This document shows positions 56,326-63,527 of a stretch of DNA of 64,000 nt, in pieces. Positions within the stretch are counted from its first letter, which is position 1. Every line of letters starts with the position of its first letter. The stretch is from Gaiellasilicea sp963791905 (GTDB lineage: Bacteria > Actinomycetota > Thermoleophilia > Gaiellales > Gaiellaceae). Location: NCBI GenBank assembly GCA_963791905.1, contig CAWBTX010000005.1:434001-498000 (forward strand), written 5' to 3'. The notes beneath the pieces are model-generated. The model saw only the letters and a program-made list of their open reading frames with translations, ran no database searches and was not told where the DNA came from. The translations under genes and the position numbers were made by a program.

Positions 56326-56940
56326 GCTGAACTGACTGCGCAAGTGCGCCGTTCCGGCCGCCGGCCCGGGGCTCCTGACACACGGGGCGCGATCGCCGCC
56401 GCCGCGGGGAGGCTCTTCGCCGAGCGCGGCTACGACCGCACGAGCATGCGGGCGATCGCGGCCGAGGCGGGCGTCGACCCGGCGCTCGTGACGCACTACT
56501 TCGGCTCGAAGCAGCGGCTGTTCGTCTCGTCCGTCGAGCTCCCGATCGACCCGTCGATCGTGCTCGCACAGGTGATCGACGGTGACGTGGAGGGGGCAGG
56601 CGAGCGGCTCGCCCGGACGGTCGTCGCCGTCCTCGAGTCACCGGCGGGTCGCGAGCGCGCGACGAGCATCGTGCGGGCGGCGGCGTCCGAGCCCGAGGCG
56701 GCGGCACTGCTCCGCGAGCAGATCGCCAAGCAGCTGTTCGGGCCTGTGGCGCACTCGCTCGGCGGCGACTCACCCGAGCTGCGGGCGAACCTCGTCGGCA
56801 GCCAGATGGTCGGGCTCGTGATGGCGCGCTACGTCGTCGGGATCGAGCCGCTCACGTCCGTCGACCCGGAGACGGTGATCCGGGCGATCGCGCCGGTGCT
56901 CCAGCACTACCTCACCGGGGATCTCGACGCACCGTTCTGA
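56293..56940 (+). CDS. TetR-family transcriptional regulator
   Basis: A 215-residue repressor-type regulator. The helix-turn-helix lies near residues 30-75 (AAAGRLFAERGYDRTSMRAIAAEAGVDPALVTHYF in successive helices, with HYFGSKQRLF as the standard end). The C-terminal part is a TetR ligand-binding domain. ATG at 56293 is seven bases after TATTCT; ATG at 56320 would remove a nine-residue non-conserved tail. It is divergent from the ABC exporter, its likely target. Confidence 0.9.
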   Translation: MNSTRDELPMQAELTAQVRRSGRRPGAPDTRGAIAAAAGRLFAERGYDRTSMRAIAAEAGVDPALVTHYFGSKQRLFVSSVELPIDPSIVLAQVIDGDVEGAGERLARTVVAVLESPAGRERATSIVRAAASEPEAAALLREQIAKQLFGPVAHSLGGDSPELRANLVGSQMVGLVMARYVVGIEPLTSVDPETVIRAIAPVLQHYLTGDLDAPF

Positions 56941-56945
56941 ACCCA

Positions 56946-57368
56946 TCAGGCGAGCCCCTTCTCGCGCAGCTCGGCGAGAGCCGACTCGCTCTTCTCGAGT
57001 TCGAGGCCCATCCCGCGCATGATCTCCGGCGTCTTCGTGAATTGAACGTCGGCGTAGGCCACGACCTGGACGTGGTTTCCCCACGGATCACGGAACGAGT
57101 TGCCGCCGAAGACATCGACGCCCGCCTCGCGTGCGGCCGCGAGCACCGCGGGGACGTCGTCGACGACGAGCCCGAAGTGCCGCGCTCCGTCGGGCGGCTG
57201 CGTCCGCCCCTCGGCGAGCGCGATGAACTGGTCGCCCATGTCGATGAACGCCATCCCGCGGAGGCGGCCGCGCAGCTCGACATCGAACAGCCGGCCGTAG
57301 AACGCGAGCGCGTCGTCGATCGAGCCGACCTCGAGGGCGATGTGGTTGACGCCGACCGCGCGCGCCAT
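56946..57368 (-). CDS. VOC (glyoxalase/dioxygenase-like) protein
   Basis: A 140-residue single-domain VOC protein. VGVNHIALEVGSIDDALAFY opens the fold, RHFGLVVDDVPAVL starts the second half and DPWGNHVQVV supplies a later metal-ligand motif. The reaction is unknown. ATG at 57368 is six bases after a minus-strand TACGCT. It converges on the TetR gene with five bases between stops. Confidence 0.85.
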   Translation of the reverse strand: MARAVGVNHIALEVGSIDDALAFYGRLFDVELRGRLRGMAFIDMGDQFIALAEGRTQPPDGARHFGLVVDDVPAVLAAAREAGVDVFGGNSFRDPWGNHVQVVAYADVQFTKTPEIMRGMGLELEKSESALAELREKGLA

Positions 57369-57380
57369 GGCCGTAGCGTA

Positions 57381-57409
57381 CGTGTCCGGGGGTCTGTCCC
57401 CCAGACACG
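57381..57409. repeat. Hairpin element in a divergent promoter region
   Basis: CGTGTC and GACACG flank GGGGG-TCTGT-CCCCC with one mismatch, giving an 11-bp stem and a five-base loop. GGACGTGTC recurs at 57418-57426. It lies directly upstream of the VOC gene's -10 box. It could be a dispersed repeat or a regulator site; one copy cannot decide. Confidence 0.5.
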
Positions 57410-57464
57410 TCCTTTGCGGACGTGTCGGGGAACTCTGCGGCGGCTGCAGGTGTAGAAACGTCGA

Positions 57465-58022
57465 GTGGTGAGCCGACCACCGACTGAGGACGAGCTGGTC
57501 GAACGGGCGAGCCGGGGAGACGGCGAAGCCTTCGGCACGCTCATCCGCGAGCACGAGGAGATCGCCTTCCGCACCGCATACCTCATCACCCGGAACGCCG
57601 CCGACGCGGAGGACGCCGCCCAGGCCGGGCTCGTCAAGGCCTTCTACGCCCTGCCGCGGTTCCGCCGCGGCGCGCCGCTCCGGCCCTGGCTGCTCACGAT
57701 CGTCGCGAACGAGGCGCGGAACCGCCGCCGCTCGGCGGGCCGCCGTGAGGGCCTCGCGGTGCGTGCCGCGCACGACCTTCCCTCGGGGGCCGCGGCTCCG
57801 TCTCCCGAGGGAAGCCTGCTCGCGGCCGAGCAGCGCGCGACGCTCCTCGCCGCGCTCGACACGCTGCGCGAGGAGGAACGGCTCGTGCTCTCGTGCCGCT
57901 ACCTGCTCGACCTGAGCGAGGAGGAGACCGCCGCCGCGCTCGGGGTCAGGCGCGGAACCGTCAAGTCGCGCACCTCACGCGCGCTCGAGCGGCTGCGCGC
58001 GCAGCTGGGGGAGGACGCATGA
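57465..58022 (+). CDS. ECF-type RNA polymerase sigma factor
   Basis: A 185-residue ECF sigma factor. Region 2 is DGEAFGTLIREHEEIAFRTAY and ADAEDAAQAGLVKAFYALPRF; region 4 is LREEERLVLSCRYLLDLSEEE and LGVRRGTVKSRTSRALERLR. The stop overlaps the start of the next gene (ATGA), which encodes a membrane-anchored protein with an anti-sigma layout. GTG at 57465 or 57468 is the start; no clear ribosome site is present. Confidence 0.9.
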   Translation: MVSRPPTEDELVERASRGDGEAFGTLIREHEEIAFRTAYLITRNAADAEDAAQAGLVKAFYALPRFRRGAPLRPWLLTIVANEARNRRRSAGRREGLAVRAAHDLPSGAAAPSPEGSLLAAEQRATLLAALDTLREEERLVLSCRYLLDLSEEETAAALGVRRGTVKSRTSRALERLRAQLGEDA

Positions 58023-58753
58023 GCGCGGGCGACACGAGTCTGGGCGCGCTCGAGCTTCGGCTGTCGTCGCTCCGTGACGACCTCGTCTTCCCGGAGACGC
58101 CCGACCTCGCCTCGCGCGTCGAGCAGGCCGTCGCGGCGGGTCCCACGCGCCGCCGGCCGATGCGCCGTCCGCTCGCGATCGCGCTGGCCGTCCTCGTCGC
58201 GGTGGTCGCGGGCGTGCTCGCGTTCTCGCCGGGCGCGCGCAGCGCGTTCCTCGAGATCTTCCAGCTCCGCGGCGCGACGGTCGAGCGCGTCGACGAGCTC
58301 CCCGACGTCCCCACCACCGGCGGCATCGATCTCGGCGAGCGCGTCTCGCGCGAAGAGGCCGAGCGCCGGGTCGGCTTCGAGCTTCGCGACCTCGGCGAGC
58401 CCGACGCCGTCTTCGTCCGCGACGGGATCGTGGCGTCCCTCGTCTACGGCGACGTCGACAACCCGCGGCTCGTCCTCTCGCAGCTGCGTGGCTCCGTCTA
58501 CGACGGGTTCGTCAAGAAGGTCGGGGGTACGGGGACCACGGTCGAGGACGTGACGGTGCGCGGCGGCAGGGGGCTGTTCGTCTCCGGAGACGAGCACTTC
58601 GTCATGTACCTCGACGAGTTCGACCAGATCGCGGACGAGTCGACGTACCTCGCCGGCAACACGCTGCTCTGGAACCGCGGCGACCTCCTCTTCCGGCTCG
58701 AGGGCGACTTCGCGAAGGACGAGGCGCTCGAGCTCGCTCGCTCGATCGAGTAG
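58019..58753 (+). CDS. Membrane-anchored anti-sigma-like protein
   Basis: A 244-residue protein with a cytoplasmic N-terminus of about 50 residues, one membrane helix near 54-72 (LAIALAVLVAVVAGVLAFS) and an extracytoplasmic beta-rich domain resembling DUF4367-type domains. Position and topology suit an anti-sigma factor for the overlapping sigma gene. The N-terminus lacks the His-x3-Cys-x2-Cys zinc motif, so it would not be a ZAS-type anti-sigma. Confidence 0.68.
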   Translation: MSAGDTSLGALELRLSSLRDDLVFPETPDLASRVEQAVAAGPTRRRPMRRPLAIALAVLVAVVAGVLAFSPGARSAFLEIFQLRGATVERVDELPDVPTTGGIDLGERVSREEAERRVGFELRDLGEPDAVFVRDGIVASLVYGDVDNPRLVLSQLRGSVYDGFVKKVGGTGTTVEDVTVRGGRGLFVSGDEHFVMYLDEFDQIADESTYLAGNTLLWNRGDLLFRLEGDFAKDEALELARSIE

Positions 58754-58809
58754 GAACCCGGCCGGCGCGGGCGGTGTACCCACGGCACCAACGCGCATCG
58801 GAGGTCCGT

Positions 58810-59298
58810 ATGAAGAAGCTCCTGCTCCTCGTCGTGCTCGCTCTGGCCGCCGTTCCTGCGGCGAGCGCGGGCGGTTGGGCGACGGTCGGTCTCAACTCGA
58901 CGCCGAAGGACATGTCCGCAGGCGGCACCTGGTCGGTCGACCTGACGGTCCTGCAGCACGGCGTGACGCCGCTGGAGGGCATCGTGCCGGTCGTCAATCT
59001 GACCCGCGACGGAGGCACCGAGACGCTCACGTTCACGGCGAAGCCGACGGACGAGATCGGCGTCTACCGCGCCGTCGTGCGCTTCCCCGTCGAGGGAACC
59101 TGGCGGTACGAGATCTGGGACGGCTTCAGCCAGACCCACACGTTCGCTCCCGTCGACGTCGGGCCGGCGTCCTCGCCGTCGTCCTTCCCGACGCTGCCCG
59201 TGGCCGGCCTTGCGCTTGCCCTGGCGCTCGCCGCGGCGCTCGCGTTCTTCAGCAAGCGCCCGCGGACGGAGCCGCAGCCCGCCGCAGCACGCAACTAG
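58810..59298 (+). CDS. Secreted/anchored YtkA-FixH-like domain protein
   Basis: A 162-residue protein: Sec signal (MKKLLLLVVLALAAVPAASA), an Ig-like beta domain (WATVGLNSTPKDMSAGGTW, VLQHGVTPLEG, GVYRAVVRFPVEGTWRYEI) and a C-terminal membrane helix with a basic end, so it faces outward. Beta domains of this kind resemble YtkA/FixH regions; their ligand here is unknown. It is a paralogue of the protein encoded at 60295-60678. GGAGG lies before the ATG, and a terminator follows the stop. Confidence 0.72.
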   Translation: MKKLLLLVVLALAAVPAASAGGWATVGLNSTPKDMSAGGTWSVDLTVLQHGVTPLEGIVPVVNLTRDGGTETLTFTAKPTDEIGVYRAVVRFPVEGTWRYEIWDGFSQTHTFAPVDVGPASSPSSFPTLPVAGLALALALAAALAFFSKRPRTEPQPAAARN

Positions 59299-59306
59299 GC
59301 ACGACC

Positions 59307-59333
59307 CGCGGGGCCGTCGCCGACGGCCCCGCG
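59307..59333 (+). terminator. Intrinsic terminator hairpin
   Basis: CGCGGGGCCGTC and GACGGCCCCGCG form a perfect 12-bp stem with a three-base loop, eight bases after the preceding stop codon. Its right edge touches the GATACT box of the next gene. Confidence 0.7.
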
Positions 59334-59344
59334 ATACTCCGGGC

Positions 59345-60271
59345 GTGCTGTCGCCCTTCCCGCGGTTCGACCCCGAGGCGGGGGAGACGATCCTCGAGCC
59401 CGCCGACGGCGGGCCGGGCAACTGGGTCGGCGCCCCGTCCGTGCTCGAGGATCCAACGCGCGGGACGGTCCTGCTCGCCTACCGGAAACGGCGCCCGCGC
59501 GGCGGCCCGCCGCCCGACCGCGGCTTCGAGTGTCGCGTCGCCGAGAGCAGCGACGGCGTCTCGTTCACCGACCGCTGGGCGGTGACGAAGGAGGAGCTCT
59601 CGACCGACTCGATGGAGCGTTTCTGCCTCCGTCGCGATCCCGACGGCCGCTACCTCCTCTACCTGAGCTACGTCGACCCGGCCGACGGGCGCTGGCGCAT
59701 CGACGTCGTCGAGGCCGGCTCGCCGGACGCGTTCGACGTGCGCACGGCGCGGACGGTGCTGACCGCGGCCGAGACGGGCACGAACGCGGTCAAGGATCCA
59801 TACGTCGTGCGCGCCGGTCCGGCGTACTACCTGTACGCGAGCACGTTCCTGACCGCTGCCGGCCCGGCGCCGACCGCGCTCGCCGTCGGTCTCGACGGCC
59901 TCCGCTTCCACTGGCTCGGGGAGACGCTCGGCGTCGGGGAGGGCTGGGACCGCTACCAGGCGCGCCTCTCGGCGATCCTGCCGCTCGACGCCGGCTTCCT
60001 CGGCTTCTACGACGGCGCGTCGAGCCCGGCCGAGGACACCGAGGAGCGCCTCGGCATCGCGCTCTCGTTCGACCTCGTCCGCTGGCAGCGGCTGAGCCTC
60101 GACGAGCCGTGGCTGGTCTCGCCGCACGCGACCGGATCGCTCCGCTACCTCGACTGCCTCCGCCGGGGCGGCGAGGCGTGGCTCTACTACGAGTACGCGC
60201 GGGCGGACGGTGCGCACGAGCTGCGCCTGAGCCGCGTCCCCTTGGGAACCCCCGCCTCGCCGCCGGTGTAG
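59345..60271 (+). CDS. Five-bladed beta-propeller (GH43-like) protein
   Basis: A 308-residue protein with the repeated blade pattern of GH43/sialidase-like propellers: GAPSVLEDPTRGTVLLAYRK, RFCLRRDPDGRYLLYLSYVD, AVKDPYVVRAGPAYYLYAS and SLRYLDCLRRGGEAWLYYEY. The Asp in KDPYVV matches a catalytic-site position of GH43 enzymes, but the full acid set is not certain. There is no signal peptide. GTG at 59345 is six bases after GATACT (59333-59338). It lies between two secreted paralogues. Confidence 0.7.
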   Translation: MLSPFPRFDPEAGETILEPADGGPGNWVGAPSVLEDPTRGTVLLAYRKRRPRGGPPPDRGFECRVAESSDGVSFTDRWAVTKEELSTDSMERFCLRRDPDGRYLLYLSYVDPADGRWRIDVVEAGSPDAFDVRTARTVLTAAETGTNAVKDPYVVRAGPAYYLYASTFLTAAGPAPTALAVGLDGLRFHWLGETLGVGEGWDRYQARLSAILPLDAGFLGFYDGASSPAEDTEERLGIALSFDLVRWQRLSLDEPWLVSPHATGSLRYLDCLRRGGEAWLYYEYARADGAHELRLSRVPLGTPASPPV

Positions 60272-60294
60272 AGATGGCGACCAGAGGAGGCCGC

Positions 60295-60678
60295 ATGAAG
60301 AAGTCGATCCTGTTCCTGCTCGTCGCCGGAGCGCTCTTCGCGCCGAGCGCGGCGAAGGCGGGCTGCATGGCCACCGTCGGGCTGAGCTCGATGCCGAAGG
60401 CGGGCCTCGCGGCCGGCCAACCGTGGATCGTGACGATCCGCGTGCTCCAGCACGGCCGCACGCCGATGCCGGACGCGAAGCCCGAGGTGCGGATCCGCAA
60501 CACCGCCGGCAAGCTCTTCCGCTTCAAGGCCGCGAAGACGGCGGTCGTCGGCTCGTACCGCGCTCGCGTCGTGTTCCCGGCCGCGGGGCTGTACAAGCTG
60601 GGCGTCTACGACGGCTTCCCGTTCGCGGACTGCGCCCGGGTGCACAGCTTCAAGTCGGTCCTGATCGAGTCGGTCTAA
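60295..60678 (+). CDS. Secreted YtkA/FixH-like domain protein
   Basis: A 127-residue exported protein with a signal peptide (MKKSILFLLVAGALFAPSAAKA). The mature part starts CMATVGLSSMPKAGLAAGQPW and contains VLQHGRTP and SYRARVVFPAAGLYKLGVYDG, in step with the paralogue at 58810-59298 but without its C-terminal membrane helix. A Cys near the mature N-terminus and one near the end could form a disulfide. AGAGGAGG precedes the ATG. Confidence 0.7.
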   Translation: MKKSILFLLVAGALFAPSAAKAGCMATVGLSSMPKAGLAAGQPWIVTIRVLQHGRTPMPDAKPEVRIRNTAGKLFRFKAAKTAVVGSYRARVVFPAAGLYKLGVYDGFPFADCARVHSFKSVLIESV

Positions 60679-60690
60679 CCCCCACGGGGT

Positions 60691-60728
60691 GAGACACGGG
60701 GTGGCGGCGCGGCCGCCACCCCGTCTCG
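60691..60728 (+). terminator. Intrinsic terminator hairpin
   Basis: CGGGGTGGCGGC pairs with GCCGCCACCCCG around a GCG loop, extended by GAGA/TCTC with a bulge. It starts 12 bases after the preceding stop. Confidence 0.7.
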
Positions 60729-60752
60729 AGCTGCCTCCACGCCGTCCCACAA

Positions 60753-60770
60753 ACCGCATGAACATGCGGT
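60753..60770. promoter_or_regulatory. Perfect palindrome, possible operator
   Basis: ACCGCATGAACATGCGGT is an 8-bp inverted repeat around AA, in the 161-base region before the 65-residue gene. No protein can be assigned to it. It could be an operator or a small hairpin. Confidence 0.4.
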
Positions 60771-60889
60771 TCCGCAGATGCCTTGCAAACCTTTTACGAA
60801 AGCTTCACTGCAATCCCCTCAAATAGGGACGTCTAACTCGTTGATCAGGACGAATACCCGAGTACAACGGCCCGGAGGAAGATCACGGC

Positions 60890-61087
60890 ATGACTGCGGC
60901 AGAGCTGAACATCGAAACCGAGCAGGATCGGATCGAGCGCTGGCGTACCGGCGAGCTCGAGCGCGTCGGGTTCGACGAGTCGGCGGCGGCCATGCTCGCG
61001 AGCCGTCACGACGTCGATCTCCACTTTGCGATCGATCTGATTCGCGCGGGTTGCCGGCACGACCTGGCGCTCGAGATCCTGCTCTAG
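60890..61087 (+). CDS. Conserved small protein (65 residues)
   Basis: A 65-residue helical protein of unknown function (MTAAELNIETEQDRIERWR, GFDESAAAMLASRHDVDLHF, RAGCRHDLALEILL). The pattern of a helical pair with DVDLH and a GC-x-x-x-LAL end looks like a family conserved in related actinobacteria, but I cannot name it. CGGAGGAAG precedes the ATG. Confidence 0.62.
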   Translation: MTAAELNIETEQDRIERWRTGELERVGFDESAAAMLASRHDVDLHFAIDLIRAGCRHDLALEILL

Positions 61088-61126
61088 CAACAGGTTTTCG
61101 CGTCTCCGGGCAGAATGCTCTGCCGG

Positions 61127-62005
61127 ATGACGATCCTCGCCTCCATACCGTCGCCTTCGTCGGGCACGCTCGACCTCGGCCCGATCACGATCCACATGTA
61201 CGGCCTGATGCTGCTCGCCGGCATCGCGGCCTGCATCGCGCTGACCGGCGTGCGCTGGGTGCACCGCGGCGGCGACTGGGATCTCATCTTCCGCGTCGCG
61301 GTGTGGGGTGTCGGGGCGGGCATCGTCGGCGCGCGCCTCTACCACATCGCCACGAGCTGGGACGAGCTCCCGGACGAGTGGTGGGGCCCGTTCGCGGTCT
61401 GGGAGGGCGGCCTCGGGATCTGGGGCGGCATCGGCCTCGGCGTCATTGTCGGCTCGATCGTGGCGCACCGCTCCGGTGCGAGCGCGCTGGCGCTCCTCGA
61501 CGCGGCGGCGCCAGGCCTGCTGGTCGCGCAGGCGATCGGGCGGGTCGGCAACTGGTGGAACCAGGAGCTCTTCGGCAAGCCGACTGATCTGCCGTGGGCG
61601 CTCGAGATCGAGCCGGCGCGCCGGCCGGACCAATACCTCCTCTCCGAGACGTTCCATCCGATCTTCCTCTACGAGGGCCTCTGGTGTCTCTTCGCGGCCG
61701 GCCTCCTGCTGGTGCTCGATCGTTTCTACCGGTTCAAGCCGCCGGCGCTGTTCGCCCTCTACGTCGTCCTCTACACCGGCTTTCGCTTCTTCCTCGAGCA
61801 GCTGCGCGTGGATCCGTCGAGGGAATGGTTGGGTATGCGCGTGAACGCGTGGGTCTCGCTCGTCGTGTTCATCGCTGCTCTGGCGTTCTTCATCTGGTGG
61901 CAGTTCTTCCACGGCCGCGGCCGGCGCGCGCACGCGCACGACCGCAAGGCCGAGCCGCCGCCGGCCATGGCCGTGCCGCGCGGTCGCGTCCGACCCCGCC
62001 GCTAG
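61127..62005 (+). CDS. lgt: Prolipoprotein diacylglyceryl transferase
   Basis: A 292-residue membrane enzyme that moves a diacylglyceryl group from phosphatidylglycerol to the Cys of prolipoproteins, the first step of lipoprotein maturation. Signature GRVGNWWNQELFG begins at Gly138; HMYGLMLLAGIAACIAL is the first helix region, and FRFFLEQLRVDP with about seven membrane segments completes the fold. A His/Arg-rich C-terminal tail is cytoplasmic. ATG at 61127 is used; ATG at 61115 is possible. scpA follows 11 bases later. Confidence 0.93.
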   Translation: MTILASIPSPSSGTLDLGPITIHMYGLMLLAGIAACIALTGVRWVHRGGDWDLIFRVAVWGVGAGIVGARLYHIATSWDELPDEWWGPFAVWEGGLGIWGGIGLGVIVGSIVAHRSGASALALLDAAAPGLLVAQAIGRVGNWWNQELFGKPTDLPWALEIEPARRPDQYLLSETFHPIFLYEGLWCLFAAGLLLVLDRFYRFKPPALFALYVVLYTGFRFFLEQLRVDPSREWLGMRVNAWVSLVVFIAALAFFIWWQFFHGRGRRAHAHDRKAEPPPAMAVPRGRVRPRR

Positions 62006-62016
62006 CCTCGGCGCAT

Positions 62017-62946
62017 ATGTCGGTGCGCGAGCTCGAGCTGGACCTCGAGGCGTTCGAGGGTCCCTTCGACCTGCTGCTCACGCTCGTTCTCCGGGAGGAG
62101 CTCGAGCCCGCGGAGGTCGACATCGCCGCGATCGTGATCGCCTTCGTCGAGCGGCTCGCGGCCCGCGACGAGCTGGACCTCGAGGCGTGCGGCGAGTTCC
62201 TCGTCCTGATCTCGGCCCTGCTCGAGCTGAAGGCGCGCGCGCTCTTCCCGGAGGAGGAGGCCGAGCTCGCCGAGCTCGAGCCCGAGGAGGCTGCCGAGGA
62301 GCTCGCGCGGAGGCTCGCCGAGTACCGCCGGATGAAAGAGGCGGCGGTGTGGCTCTCCGAACGGCTCGGCGCAGAGCGCGACCGTTTCTTCCGCCTCGGG
62401 CCGGCGCCGCTCGCGCCGCAGCCCGAGCGCGCGCTGGCGCCGCAGGATCCGACGACGCTCGCCATCGCCTTGCGCCGGCTCGCCGAGCCGCCGCCGCAGG
62501 TCTCACTCGCGCACATGTCGCTGCGCTTCCCGCCCGTCTCGCAGTTCCTCGAGCGCTTCCGCGCGGTGCTGCGGCGCCGGACGCGGTTCGACCTCGACGC
62601 CGAGATCGGCGATCTGCCGCGCATCGACCAGGCCGTCGCCTTCCTCGCGCTCCTCGAGCTCCGCAAGGCCGGCGAGATCGCCCTCGACCAGGCCGCCCCC
62701 TTCGCCCCGATAAGGGTTTCTCGTCCCGCCGCACGCCCCTGGCCGGCGACGGCTCCCGCCGGGCGGAGCCCGGCTCCGCCGCCGCCTGACGCCGCTGGCG
62801 GCGCTCTAGCGGGCGGCCCGTATTCCCATACTGTTCCGCCCGCCTACGCACCACCAGCGGCGCCCCAGGAGCGCGCGGATGGAGTCGAGCAGGAAACCGG
62901 CACTTCAACCGAAAGGACCGCCGCATGGACCGCCCGCTCCGCCTGA
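62017..62946 (+). CDS. scpA: Segregation and condensation protein A
   Basis: The kleisin subunit of the SMC-ScpAB condensin. The N-terminal domain LDLEAFEGPFDLLLTLVLREE, the mid-region LLELKARALFPEEEAELAEL and the C-terminal winged-helix part (FRAVLRRRTRFDLDAEIGDL, then AVAFLALLELRKAGEIALDQ) cover about 235 residues, the usual length. The frame then runs 75 further residues of Pro/Ala/Gly-rich sequence, overlapping scpB by 22 bases; this tail is atypical and may follow an undetected indel near 62710. TAGCCT lies eight bases before the ATG. Confidence 0.9.
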   Translation: MSVRELELDLEAFEGPFDLLLTLVLREELEPAEVDIAAIVIAFVERLAARDELDLEACGEFLVLISALLELKARALFPEEEAELAELEPEEAAEELARRLAEYRRMKEAAVWLSERLGAERDRFFRLGPAPLAPQPERALAPQDPTTLAIALRRLAEPPPQVSLAHMSLRFPPVSQFLERFRAVLRRRTRFDLDAEIGDLPRIDQAVAFLALLELRKAGEIALDQAAPFAPIRVSRPAARPWPATAPAGRSPAPPPPDAAGGALAGGPYSHTVPPAYAPPAAPQERADGVEQETGTSTERTAAWTARSA

Positions 62947-63527
62947 TCACGTCGAACCCGGTCGACCAGCTGGCACGCACCCTGGAGGCGCTGCTCGTCG
63001 TCGCCTCCGCGCCGCTCTCCGTCGACGAGCTGGCGCAGGCGGCCGACGACGACGCGGAGCGGATCGAGACGGCGCTCGGCCTGCTCTCCGATCGCTATCG
63101 CGAGGGTCGGAGCGGGATCGTGCTGGAGCGGGTCGCCGGCGGGTACGCGTTCCGCGCAGCGCGCGGGGCGGCGGCCGCATGCAACCGCCTCTTCGAGCGG
63201 CCTGTCGAGCGCGGGCTCTCACAGGCGGGGCTGGAGACACTGGCGATCGTCGCCTACCTCGGCCCATGCAGCCGCCCCGAGATCGCCCGCATCCGCGGGG
63301 TCGCCGCCGACTCGGCCGTCGCCGGCCTCGTCGAGCGCGGGCTCATCGCCGAGGCGGGCCGGGACGACGCCGCGGGTGGCGCAGTCCGCTACCGGACGAC
63401 GCCGCTCTTCGAGCGTGTCTTCGGCCTCGAGAGCGCCGCCGAGCTGCCGCGGCTCGCCGACCTCGGCGATACGGCCGCGGAGATCCGCGAGCGGCTCCAC
63501 AGCGTCGCGGTCGGCAAGACCGCCTAG
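62925..63527 (+). CDS. scpB: Segregation and condensation protein B
   Basis: A 200-residue SMC-associated protein with two winged-helix domains: LARTLEALLVVASAPLSVDEL near 15-35, then GLSQAGLETLAIVAYLGPCS and RPEIARIRGVAADSAVAGLVERGLI near 103-140, ending with YRTTPLFERVFGLES. It forms the ScpAB complex with the product of the overlapping scpA gene. AAAGGA precedes the ATG. The stop shares CTAG with the convergent gene. Confidence 0.93.
   Translation: MDRPLRLITSNPVDQLARTLEALLVVASAPLSVDELAQAADDDAERIETALGLLSDRYREGRSGIVLERVAGGYAFRAARGAAAACNRLFERPVERGLSQAGLETLAIVAYLGPCSRPEIARIRGVAADSAVAGLVERGLIAEAGRDDAAGGAVRYRTTPLFERVFGLESAAELPRLADLGDTAAEIRERLHSVAVGKTA

Noticed and set aside
57429..57462. ECF-type autoregulatory promoter (GGAACT and CGTC) before the sigma gene
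   Set aside because: The two elements are 24 bases apart, too far for an ECF promoter.
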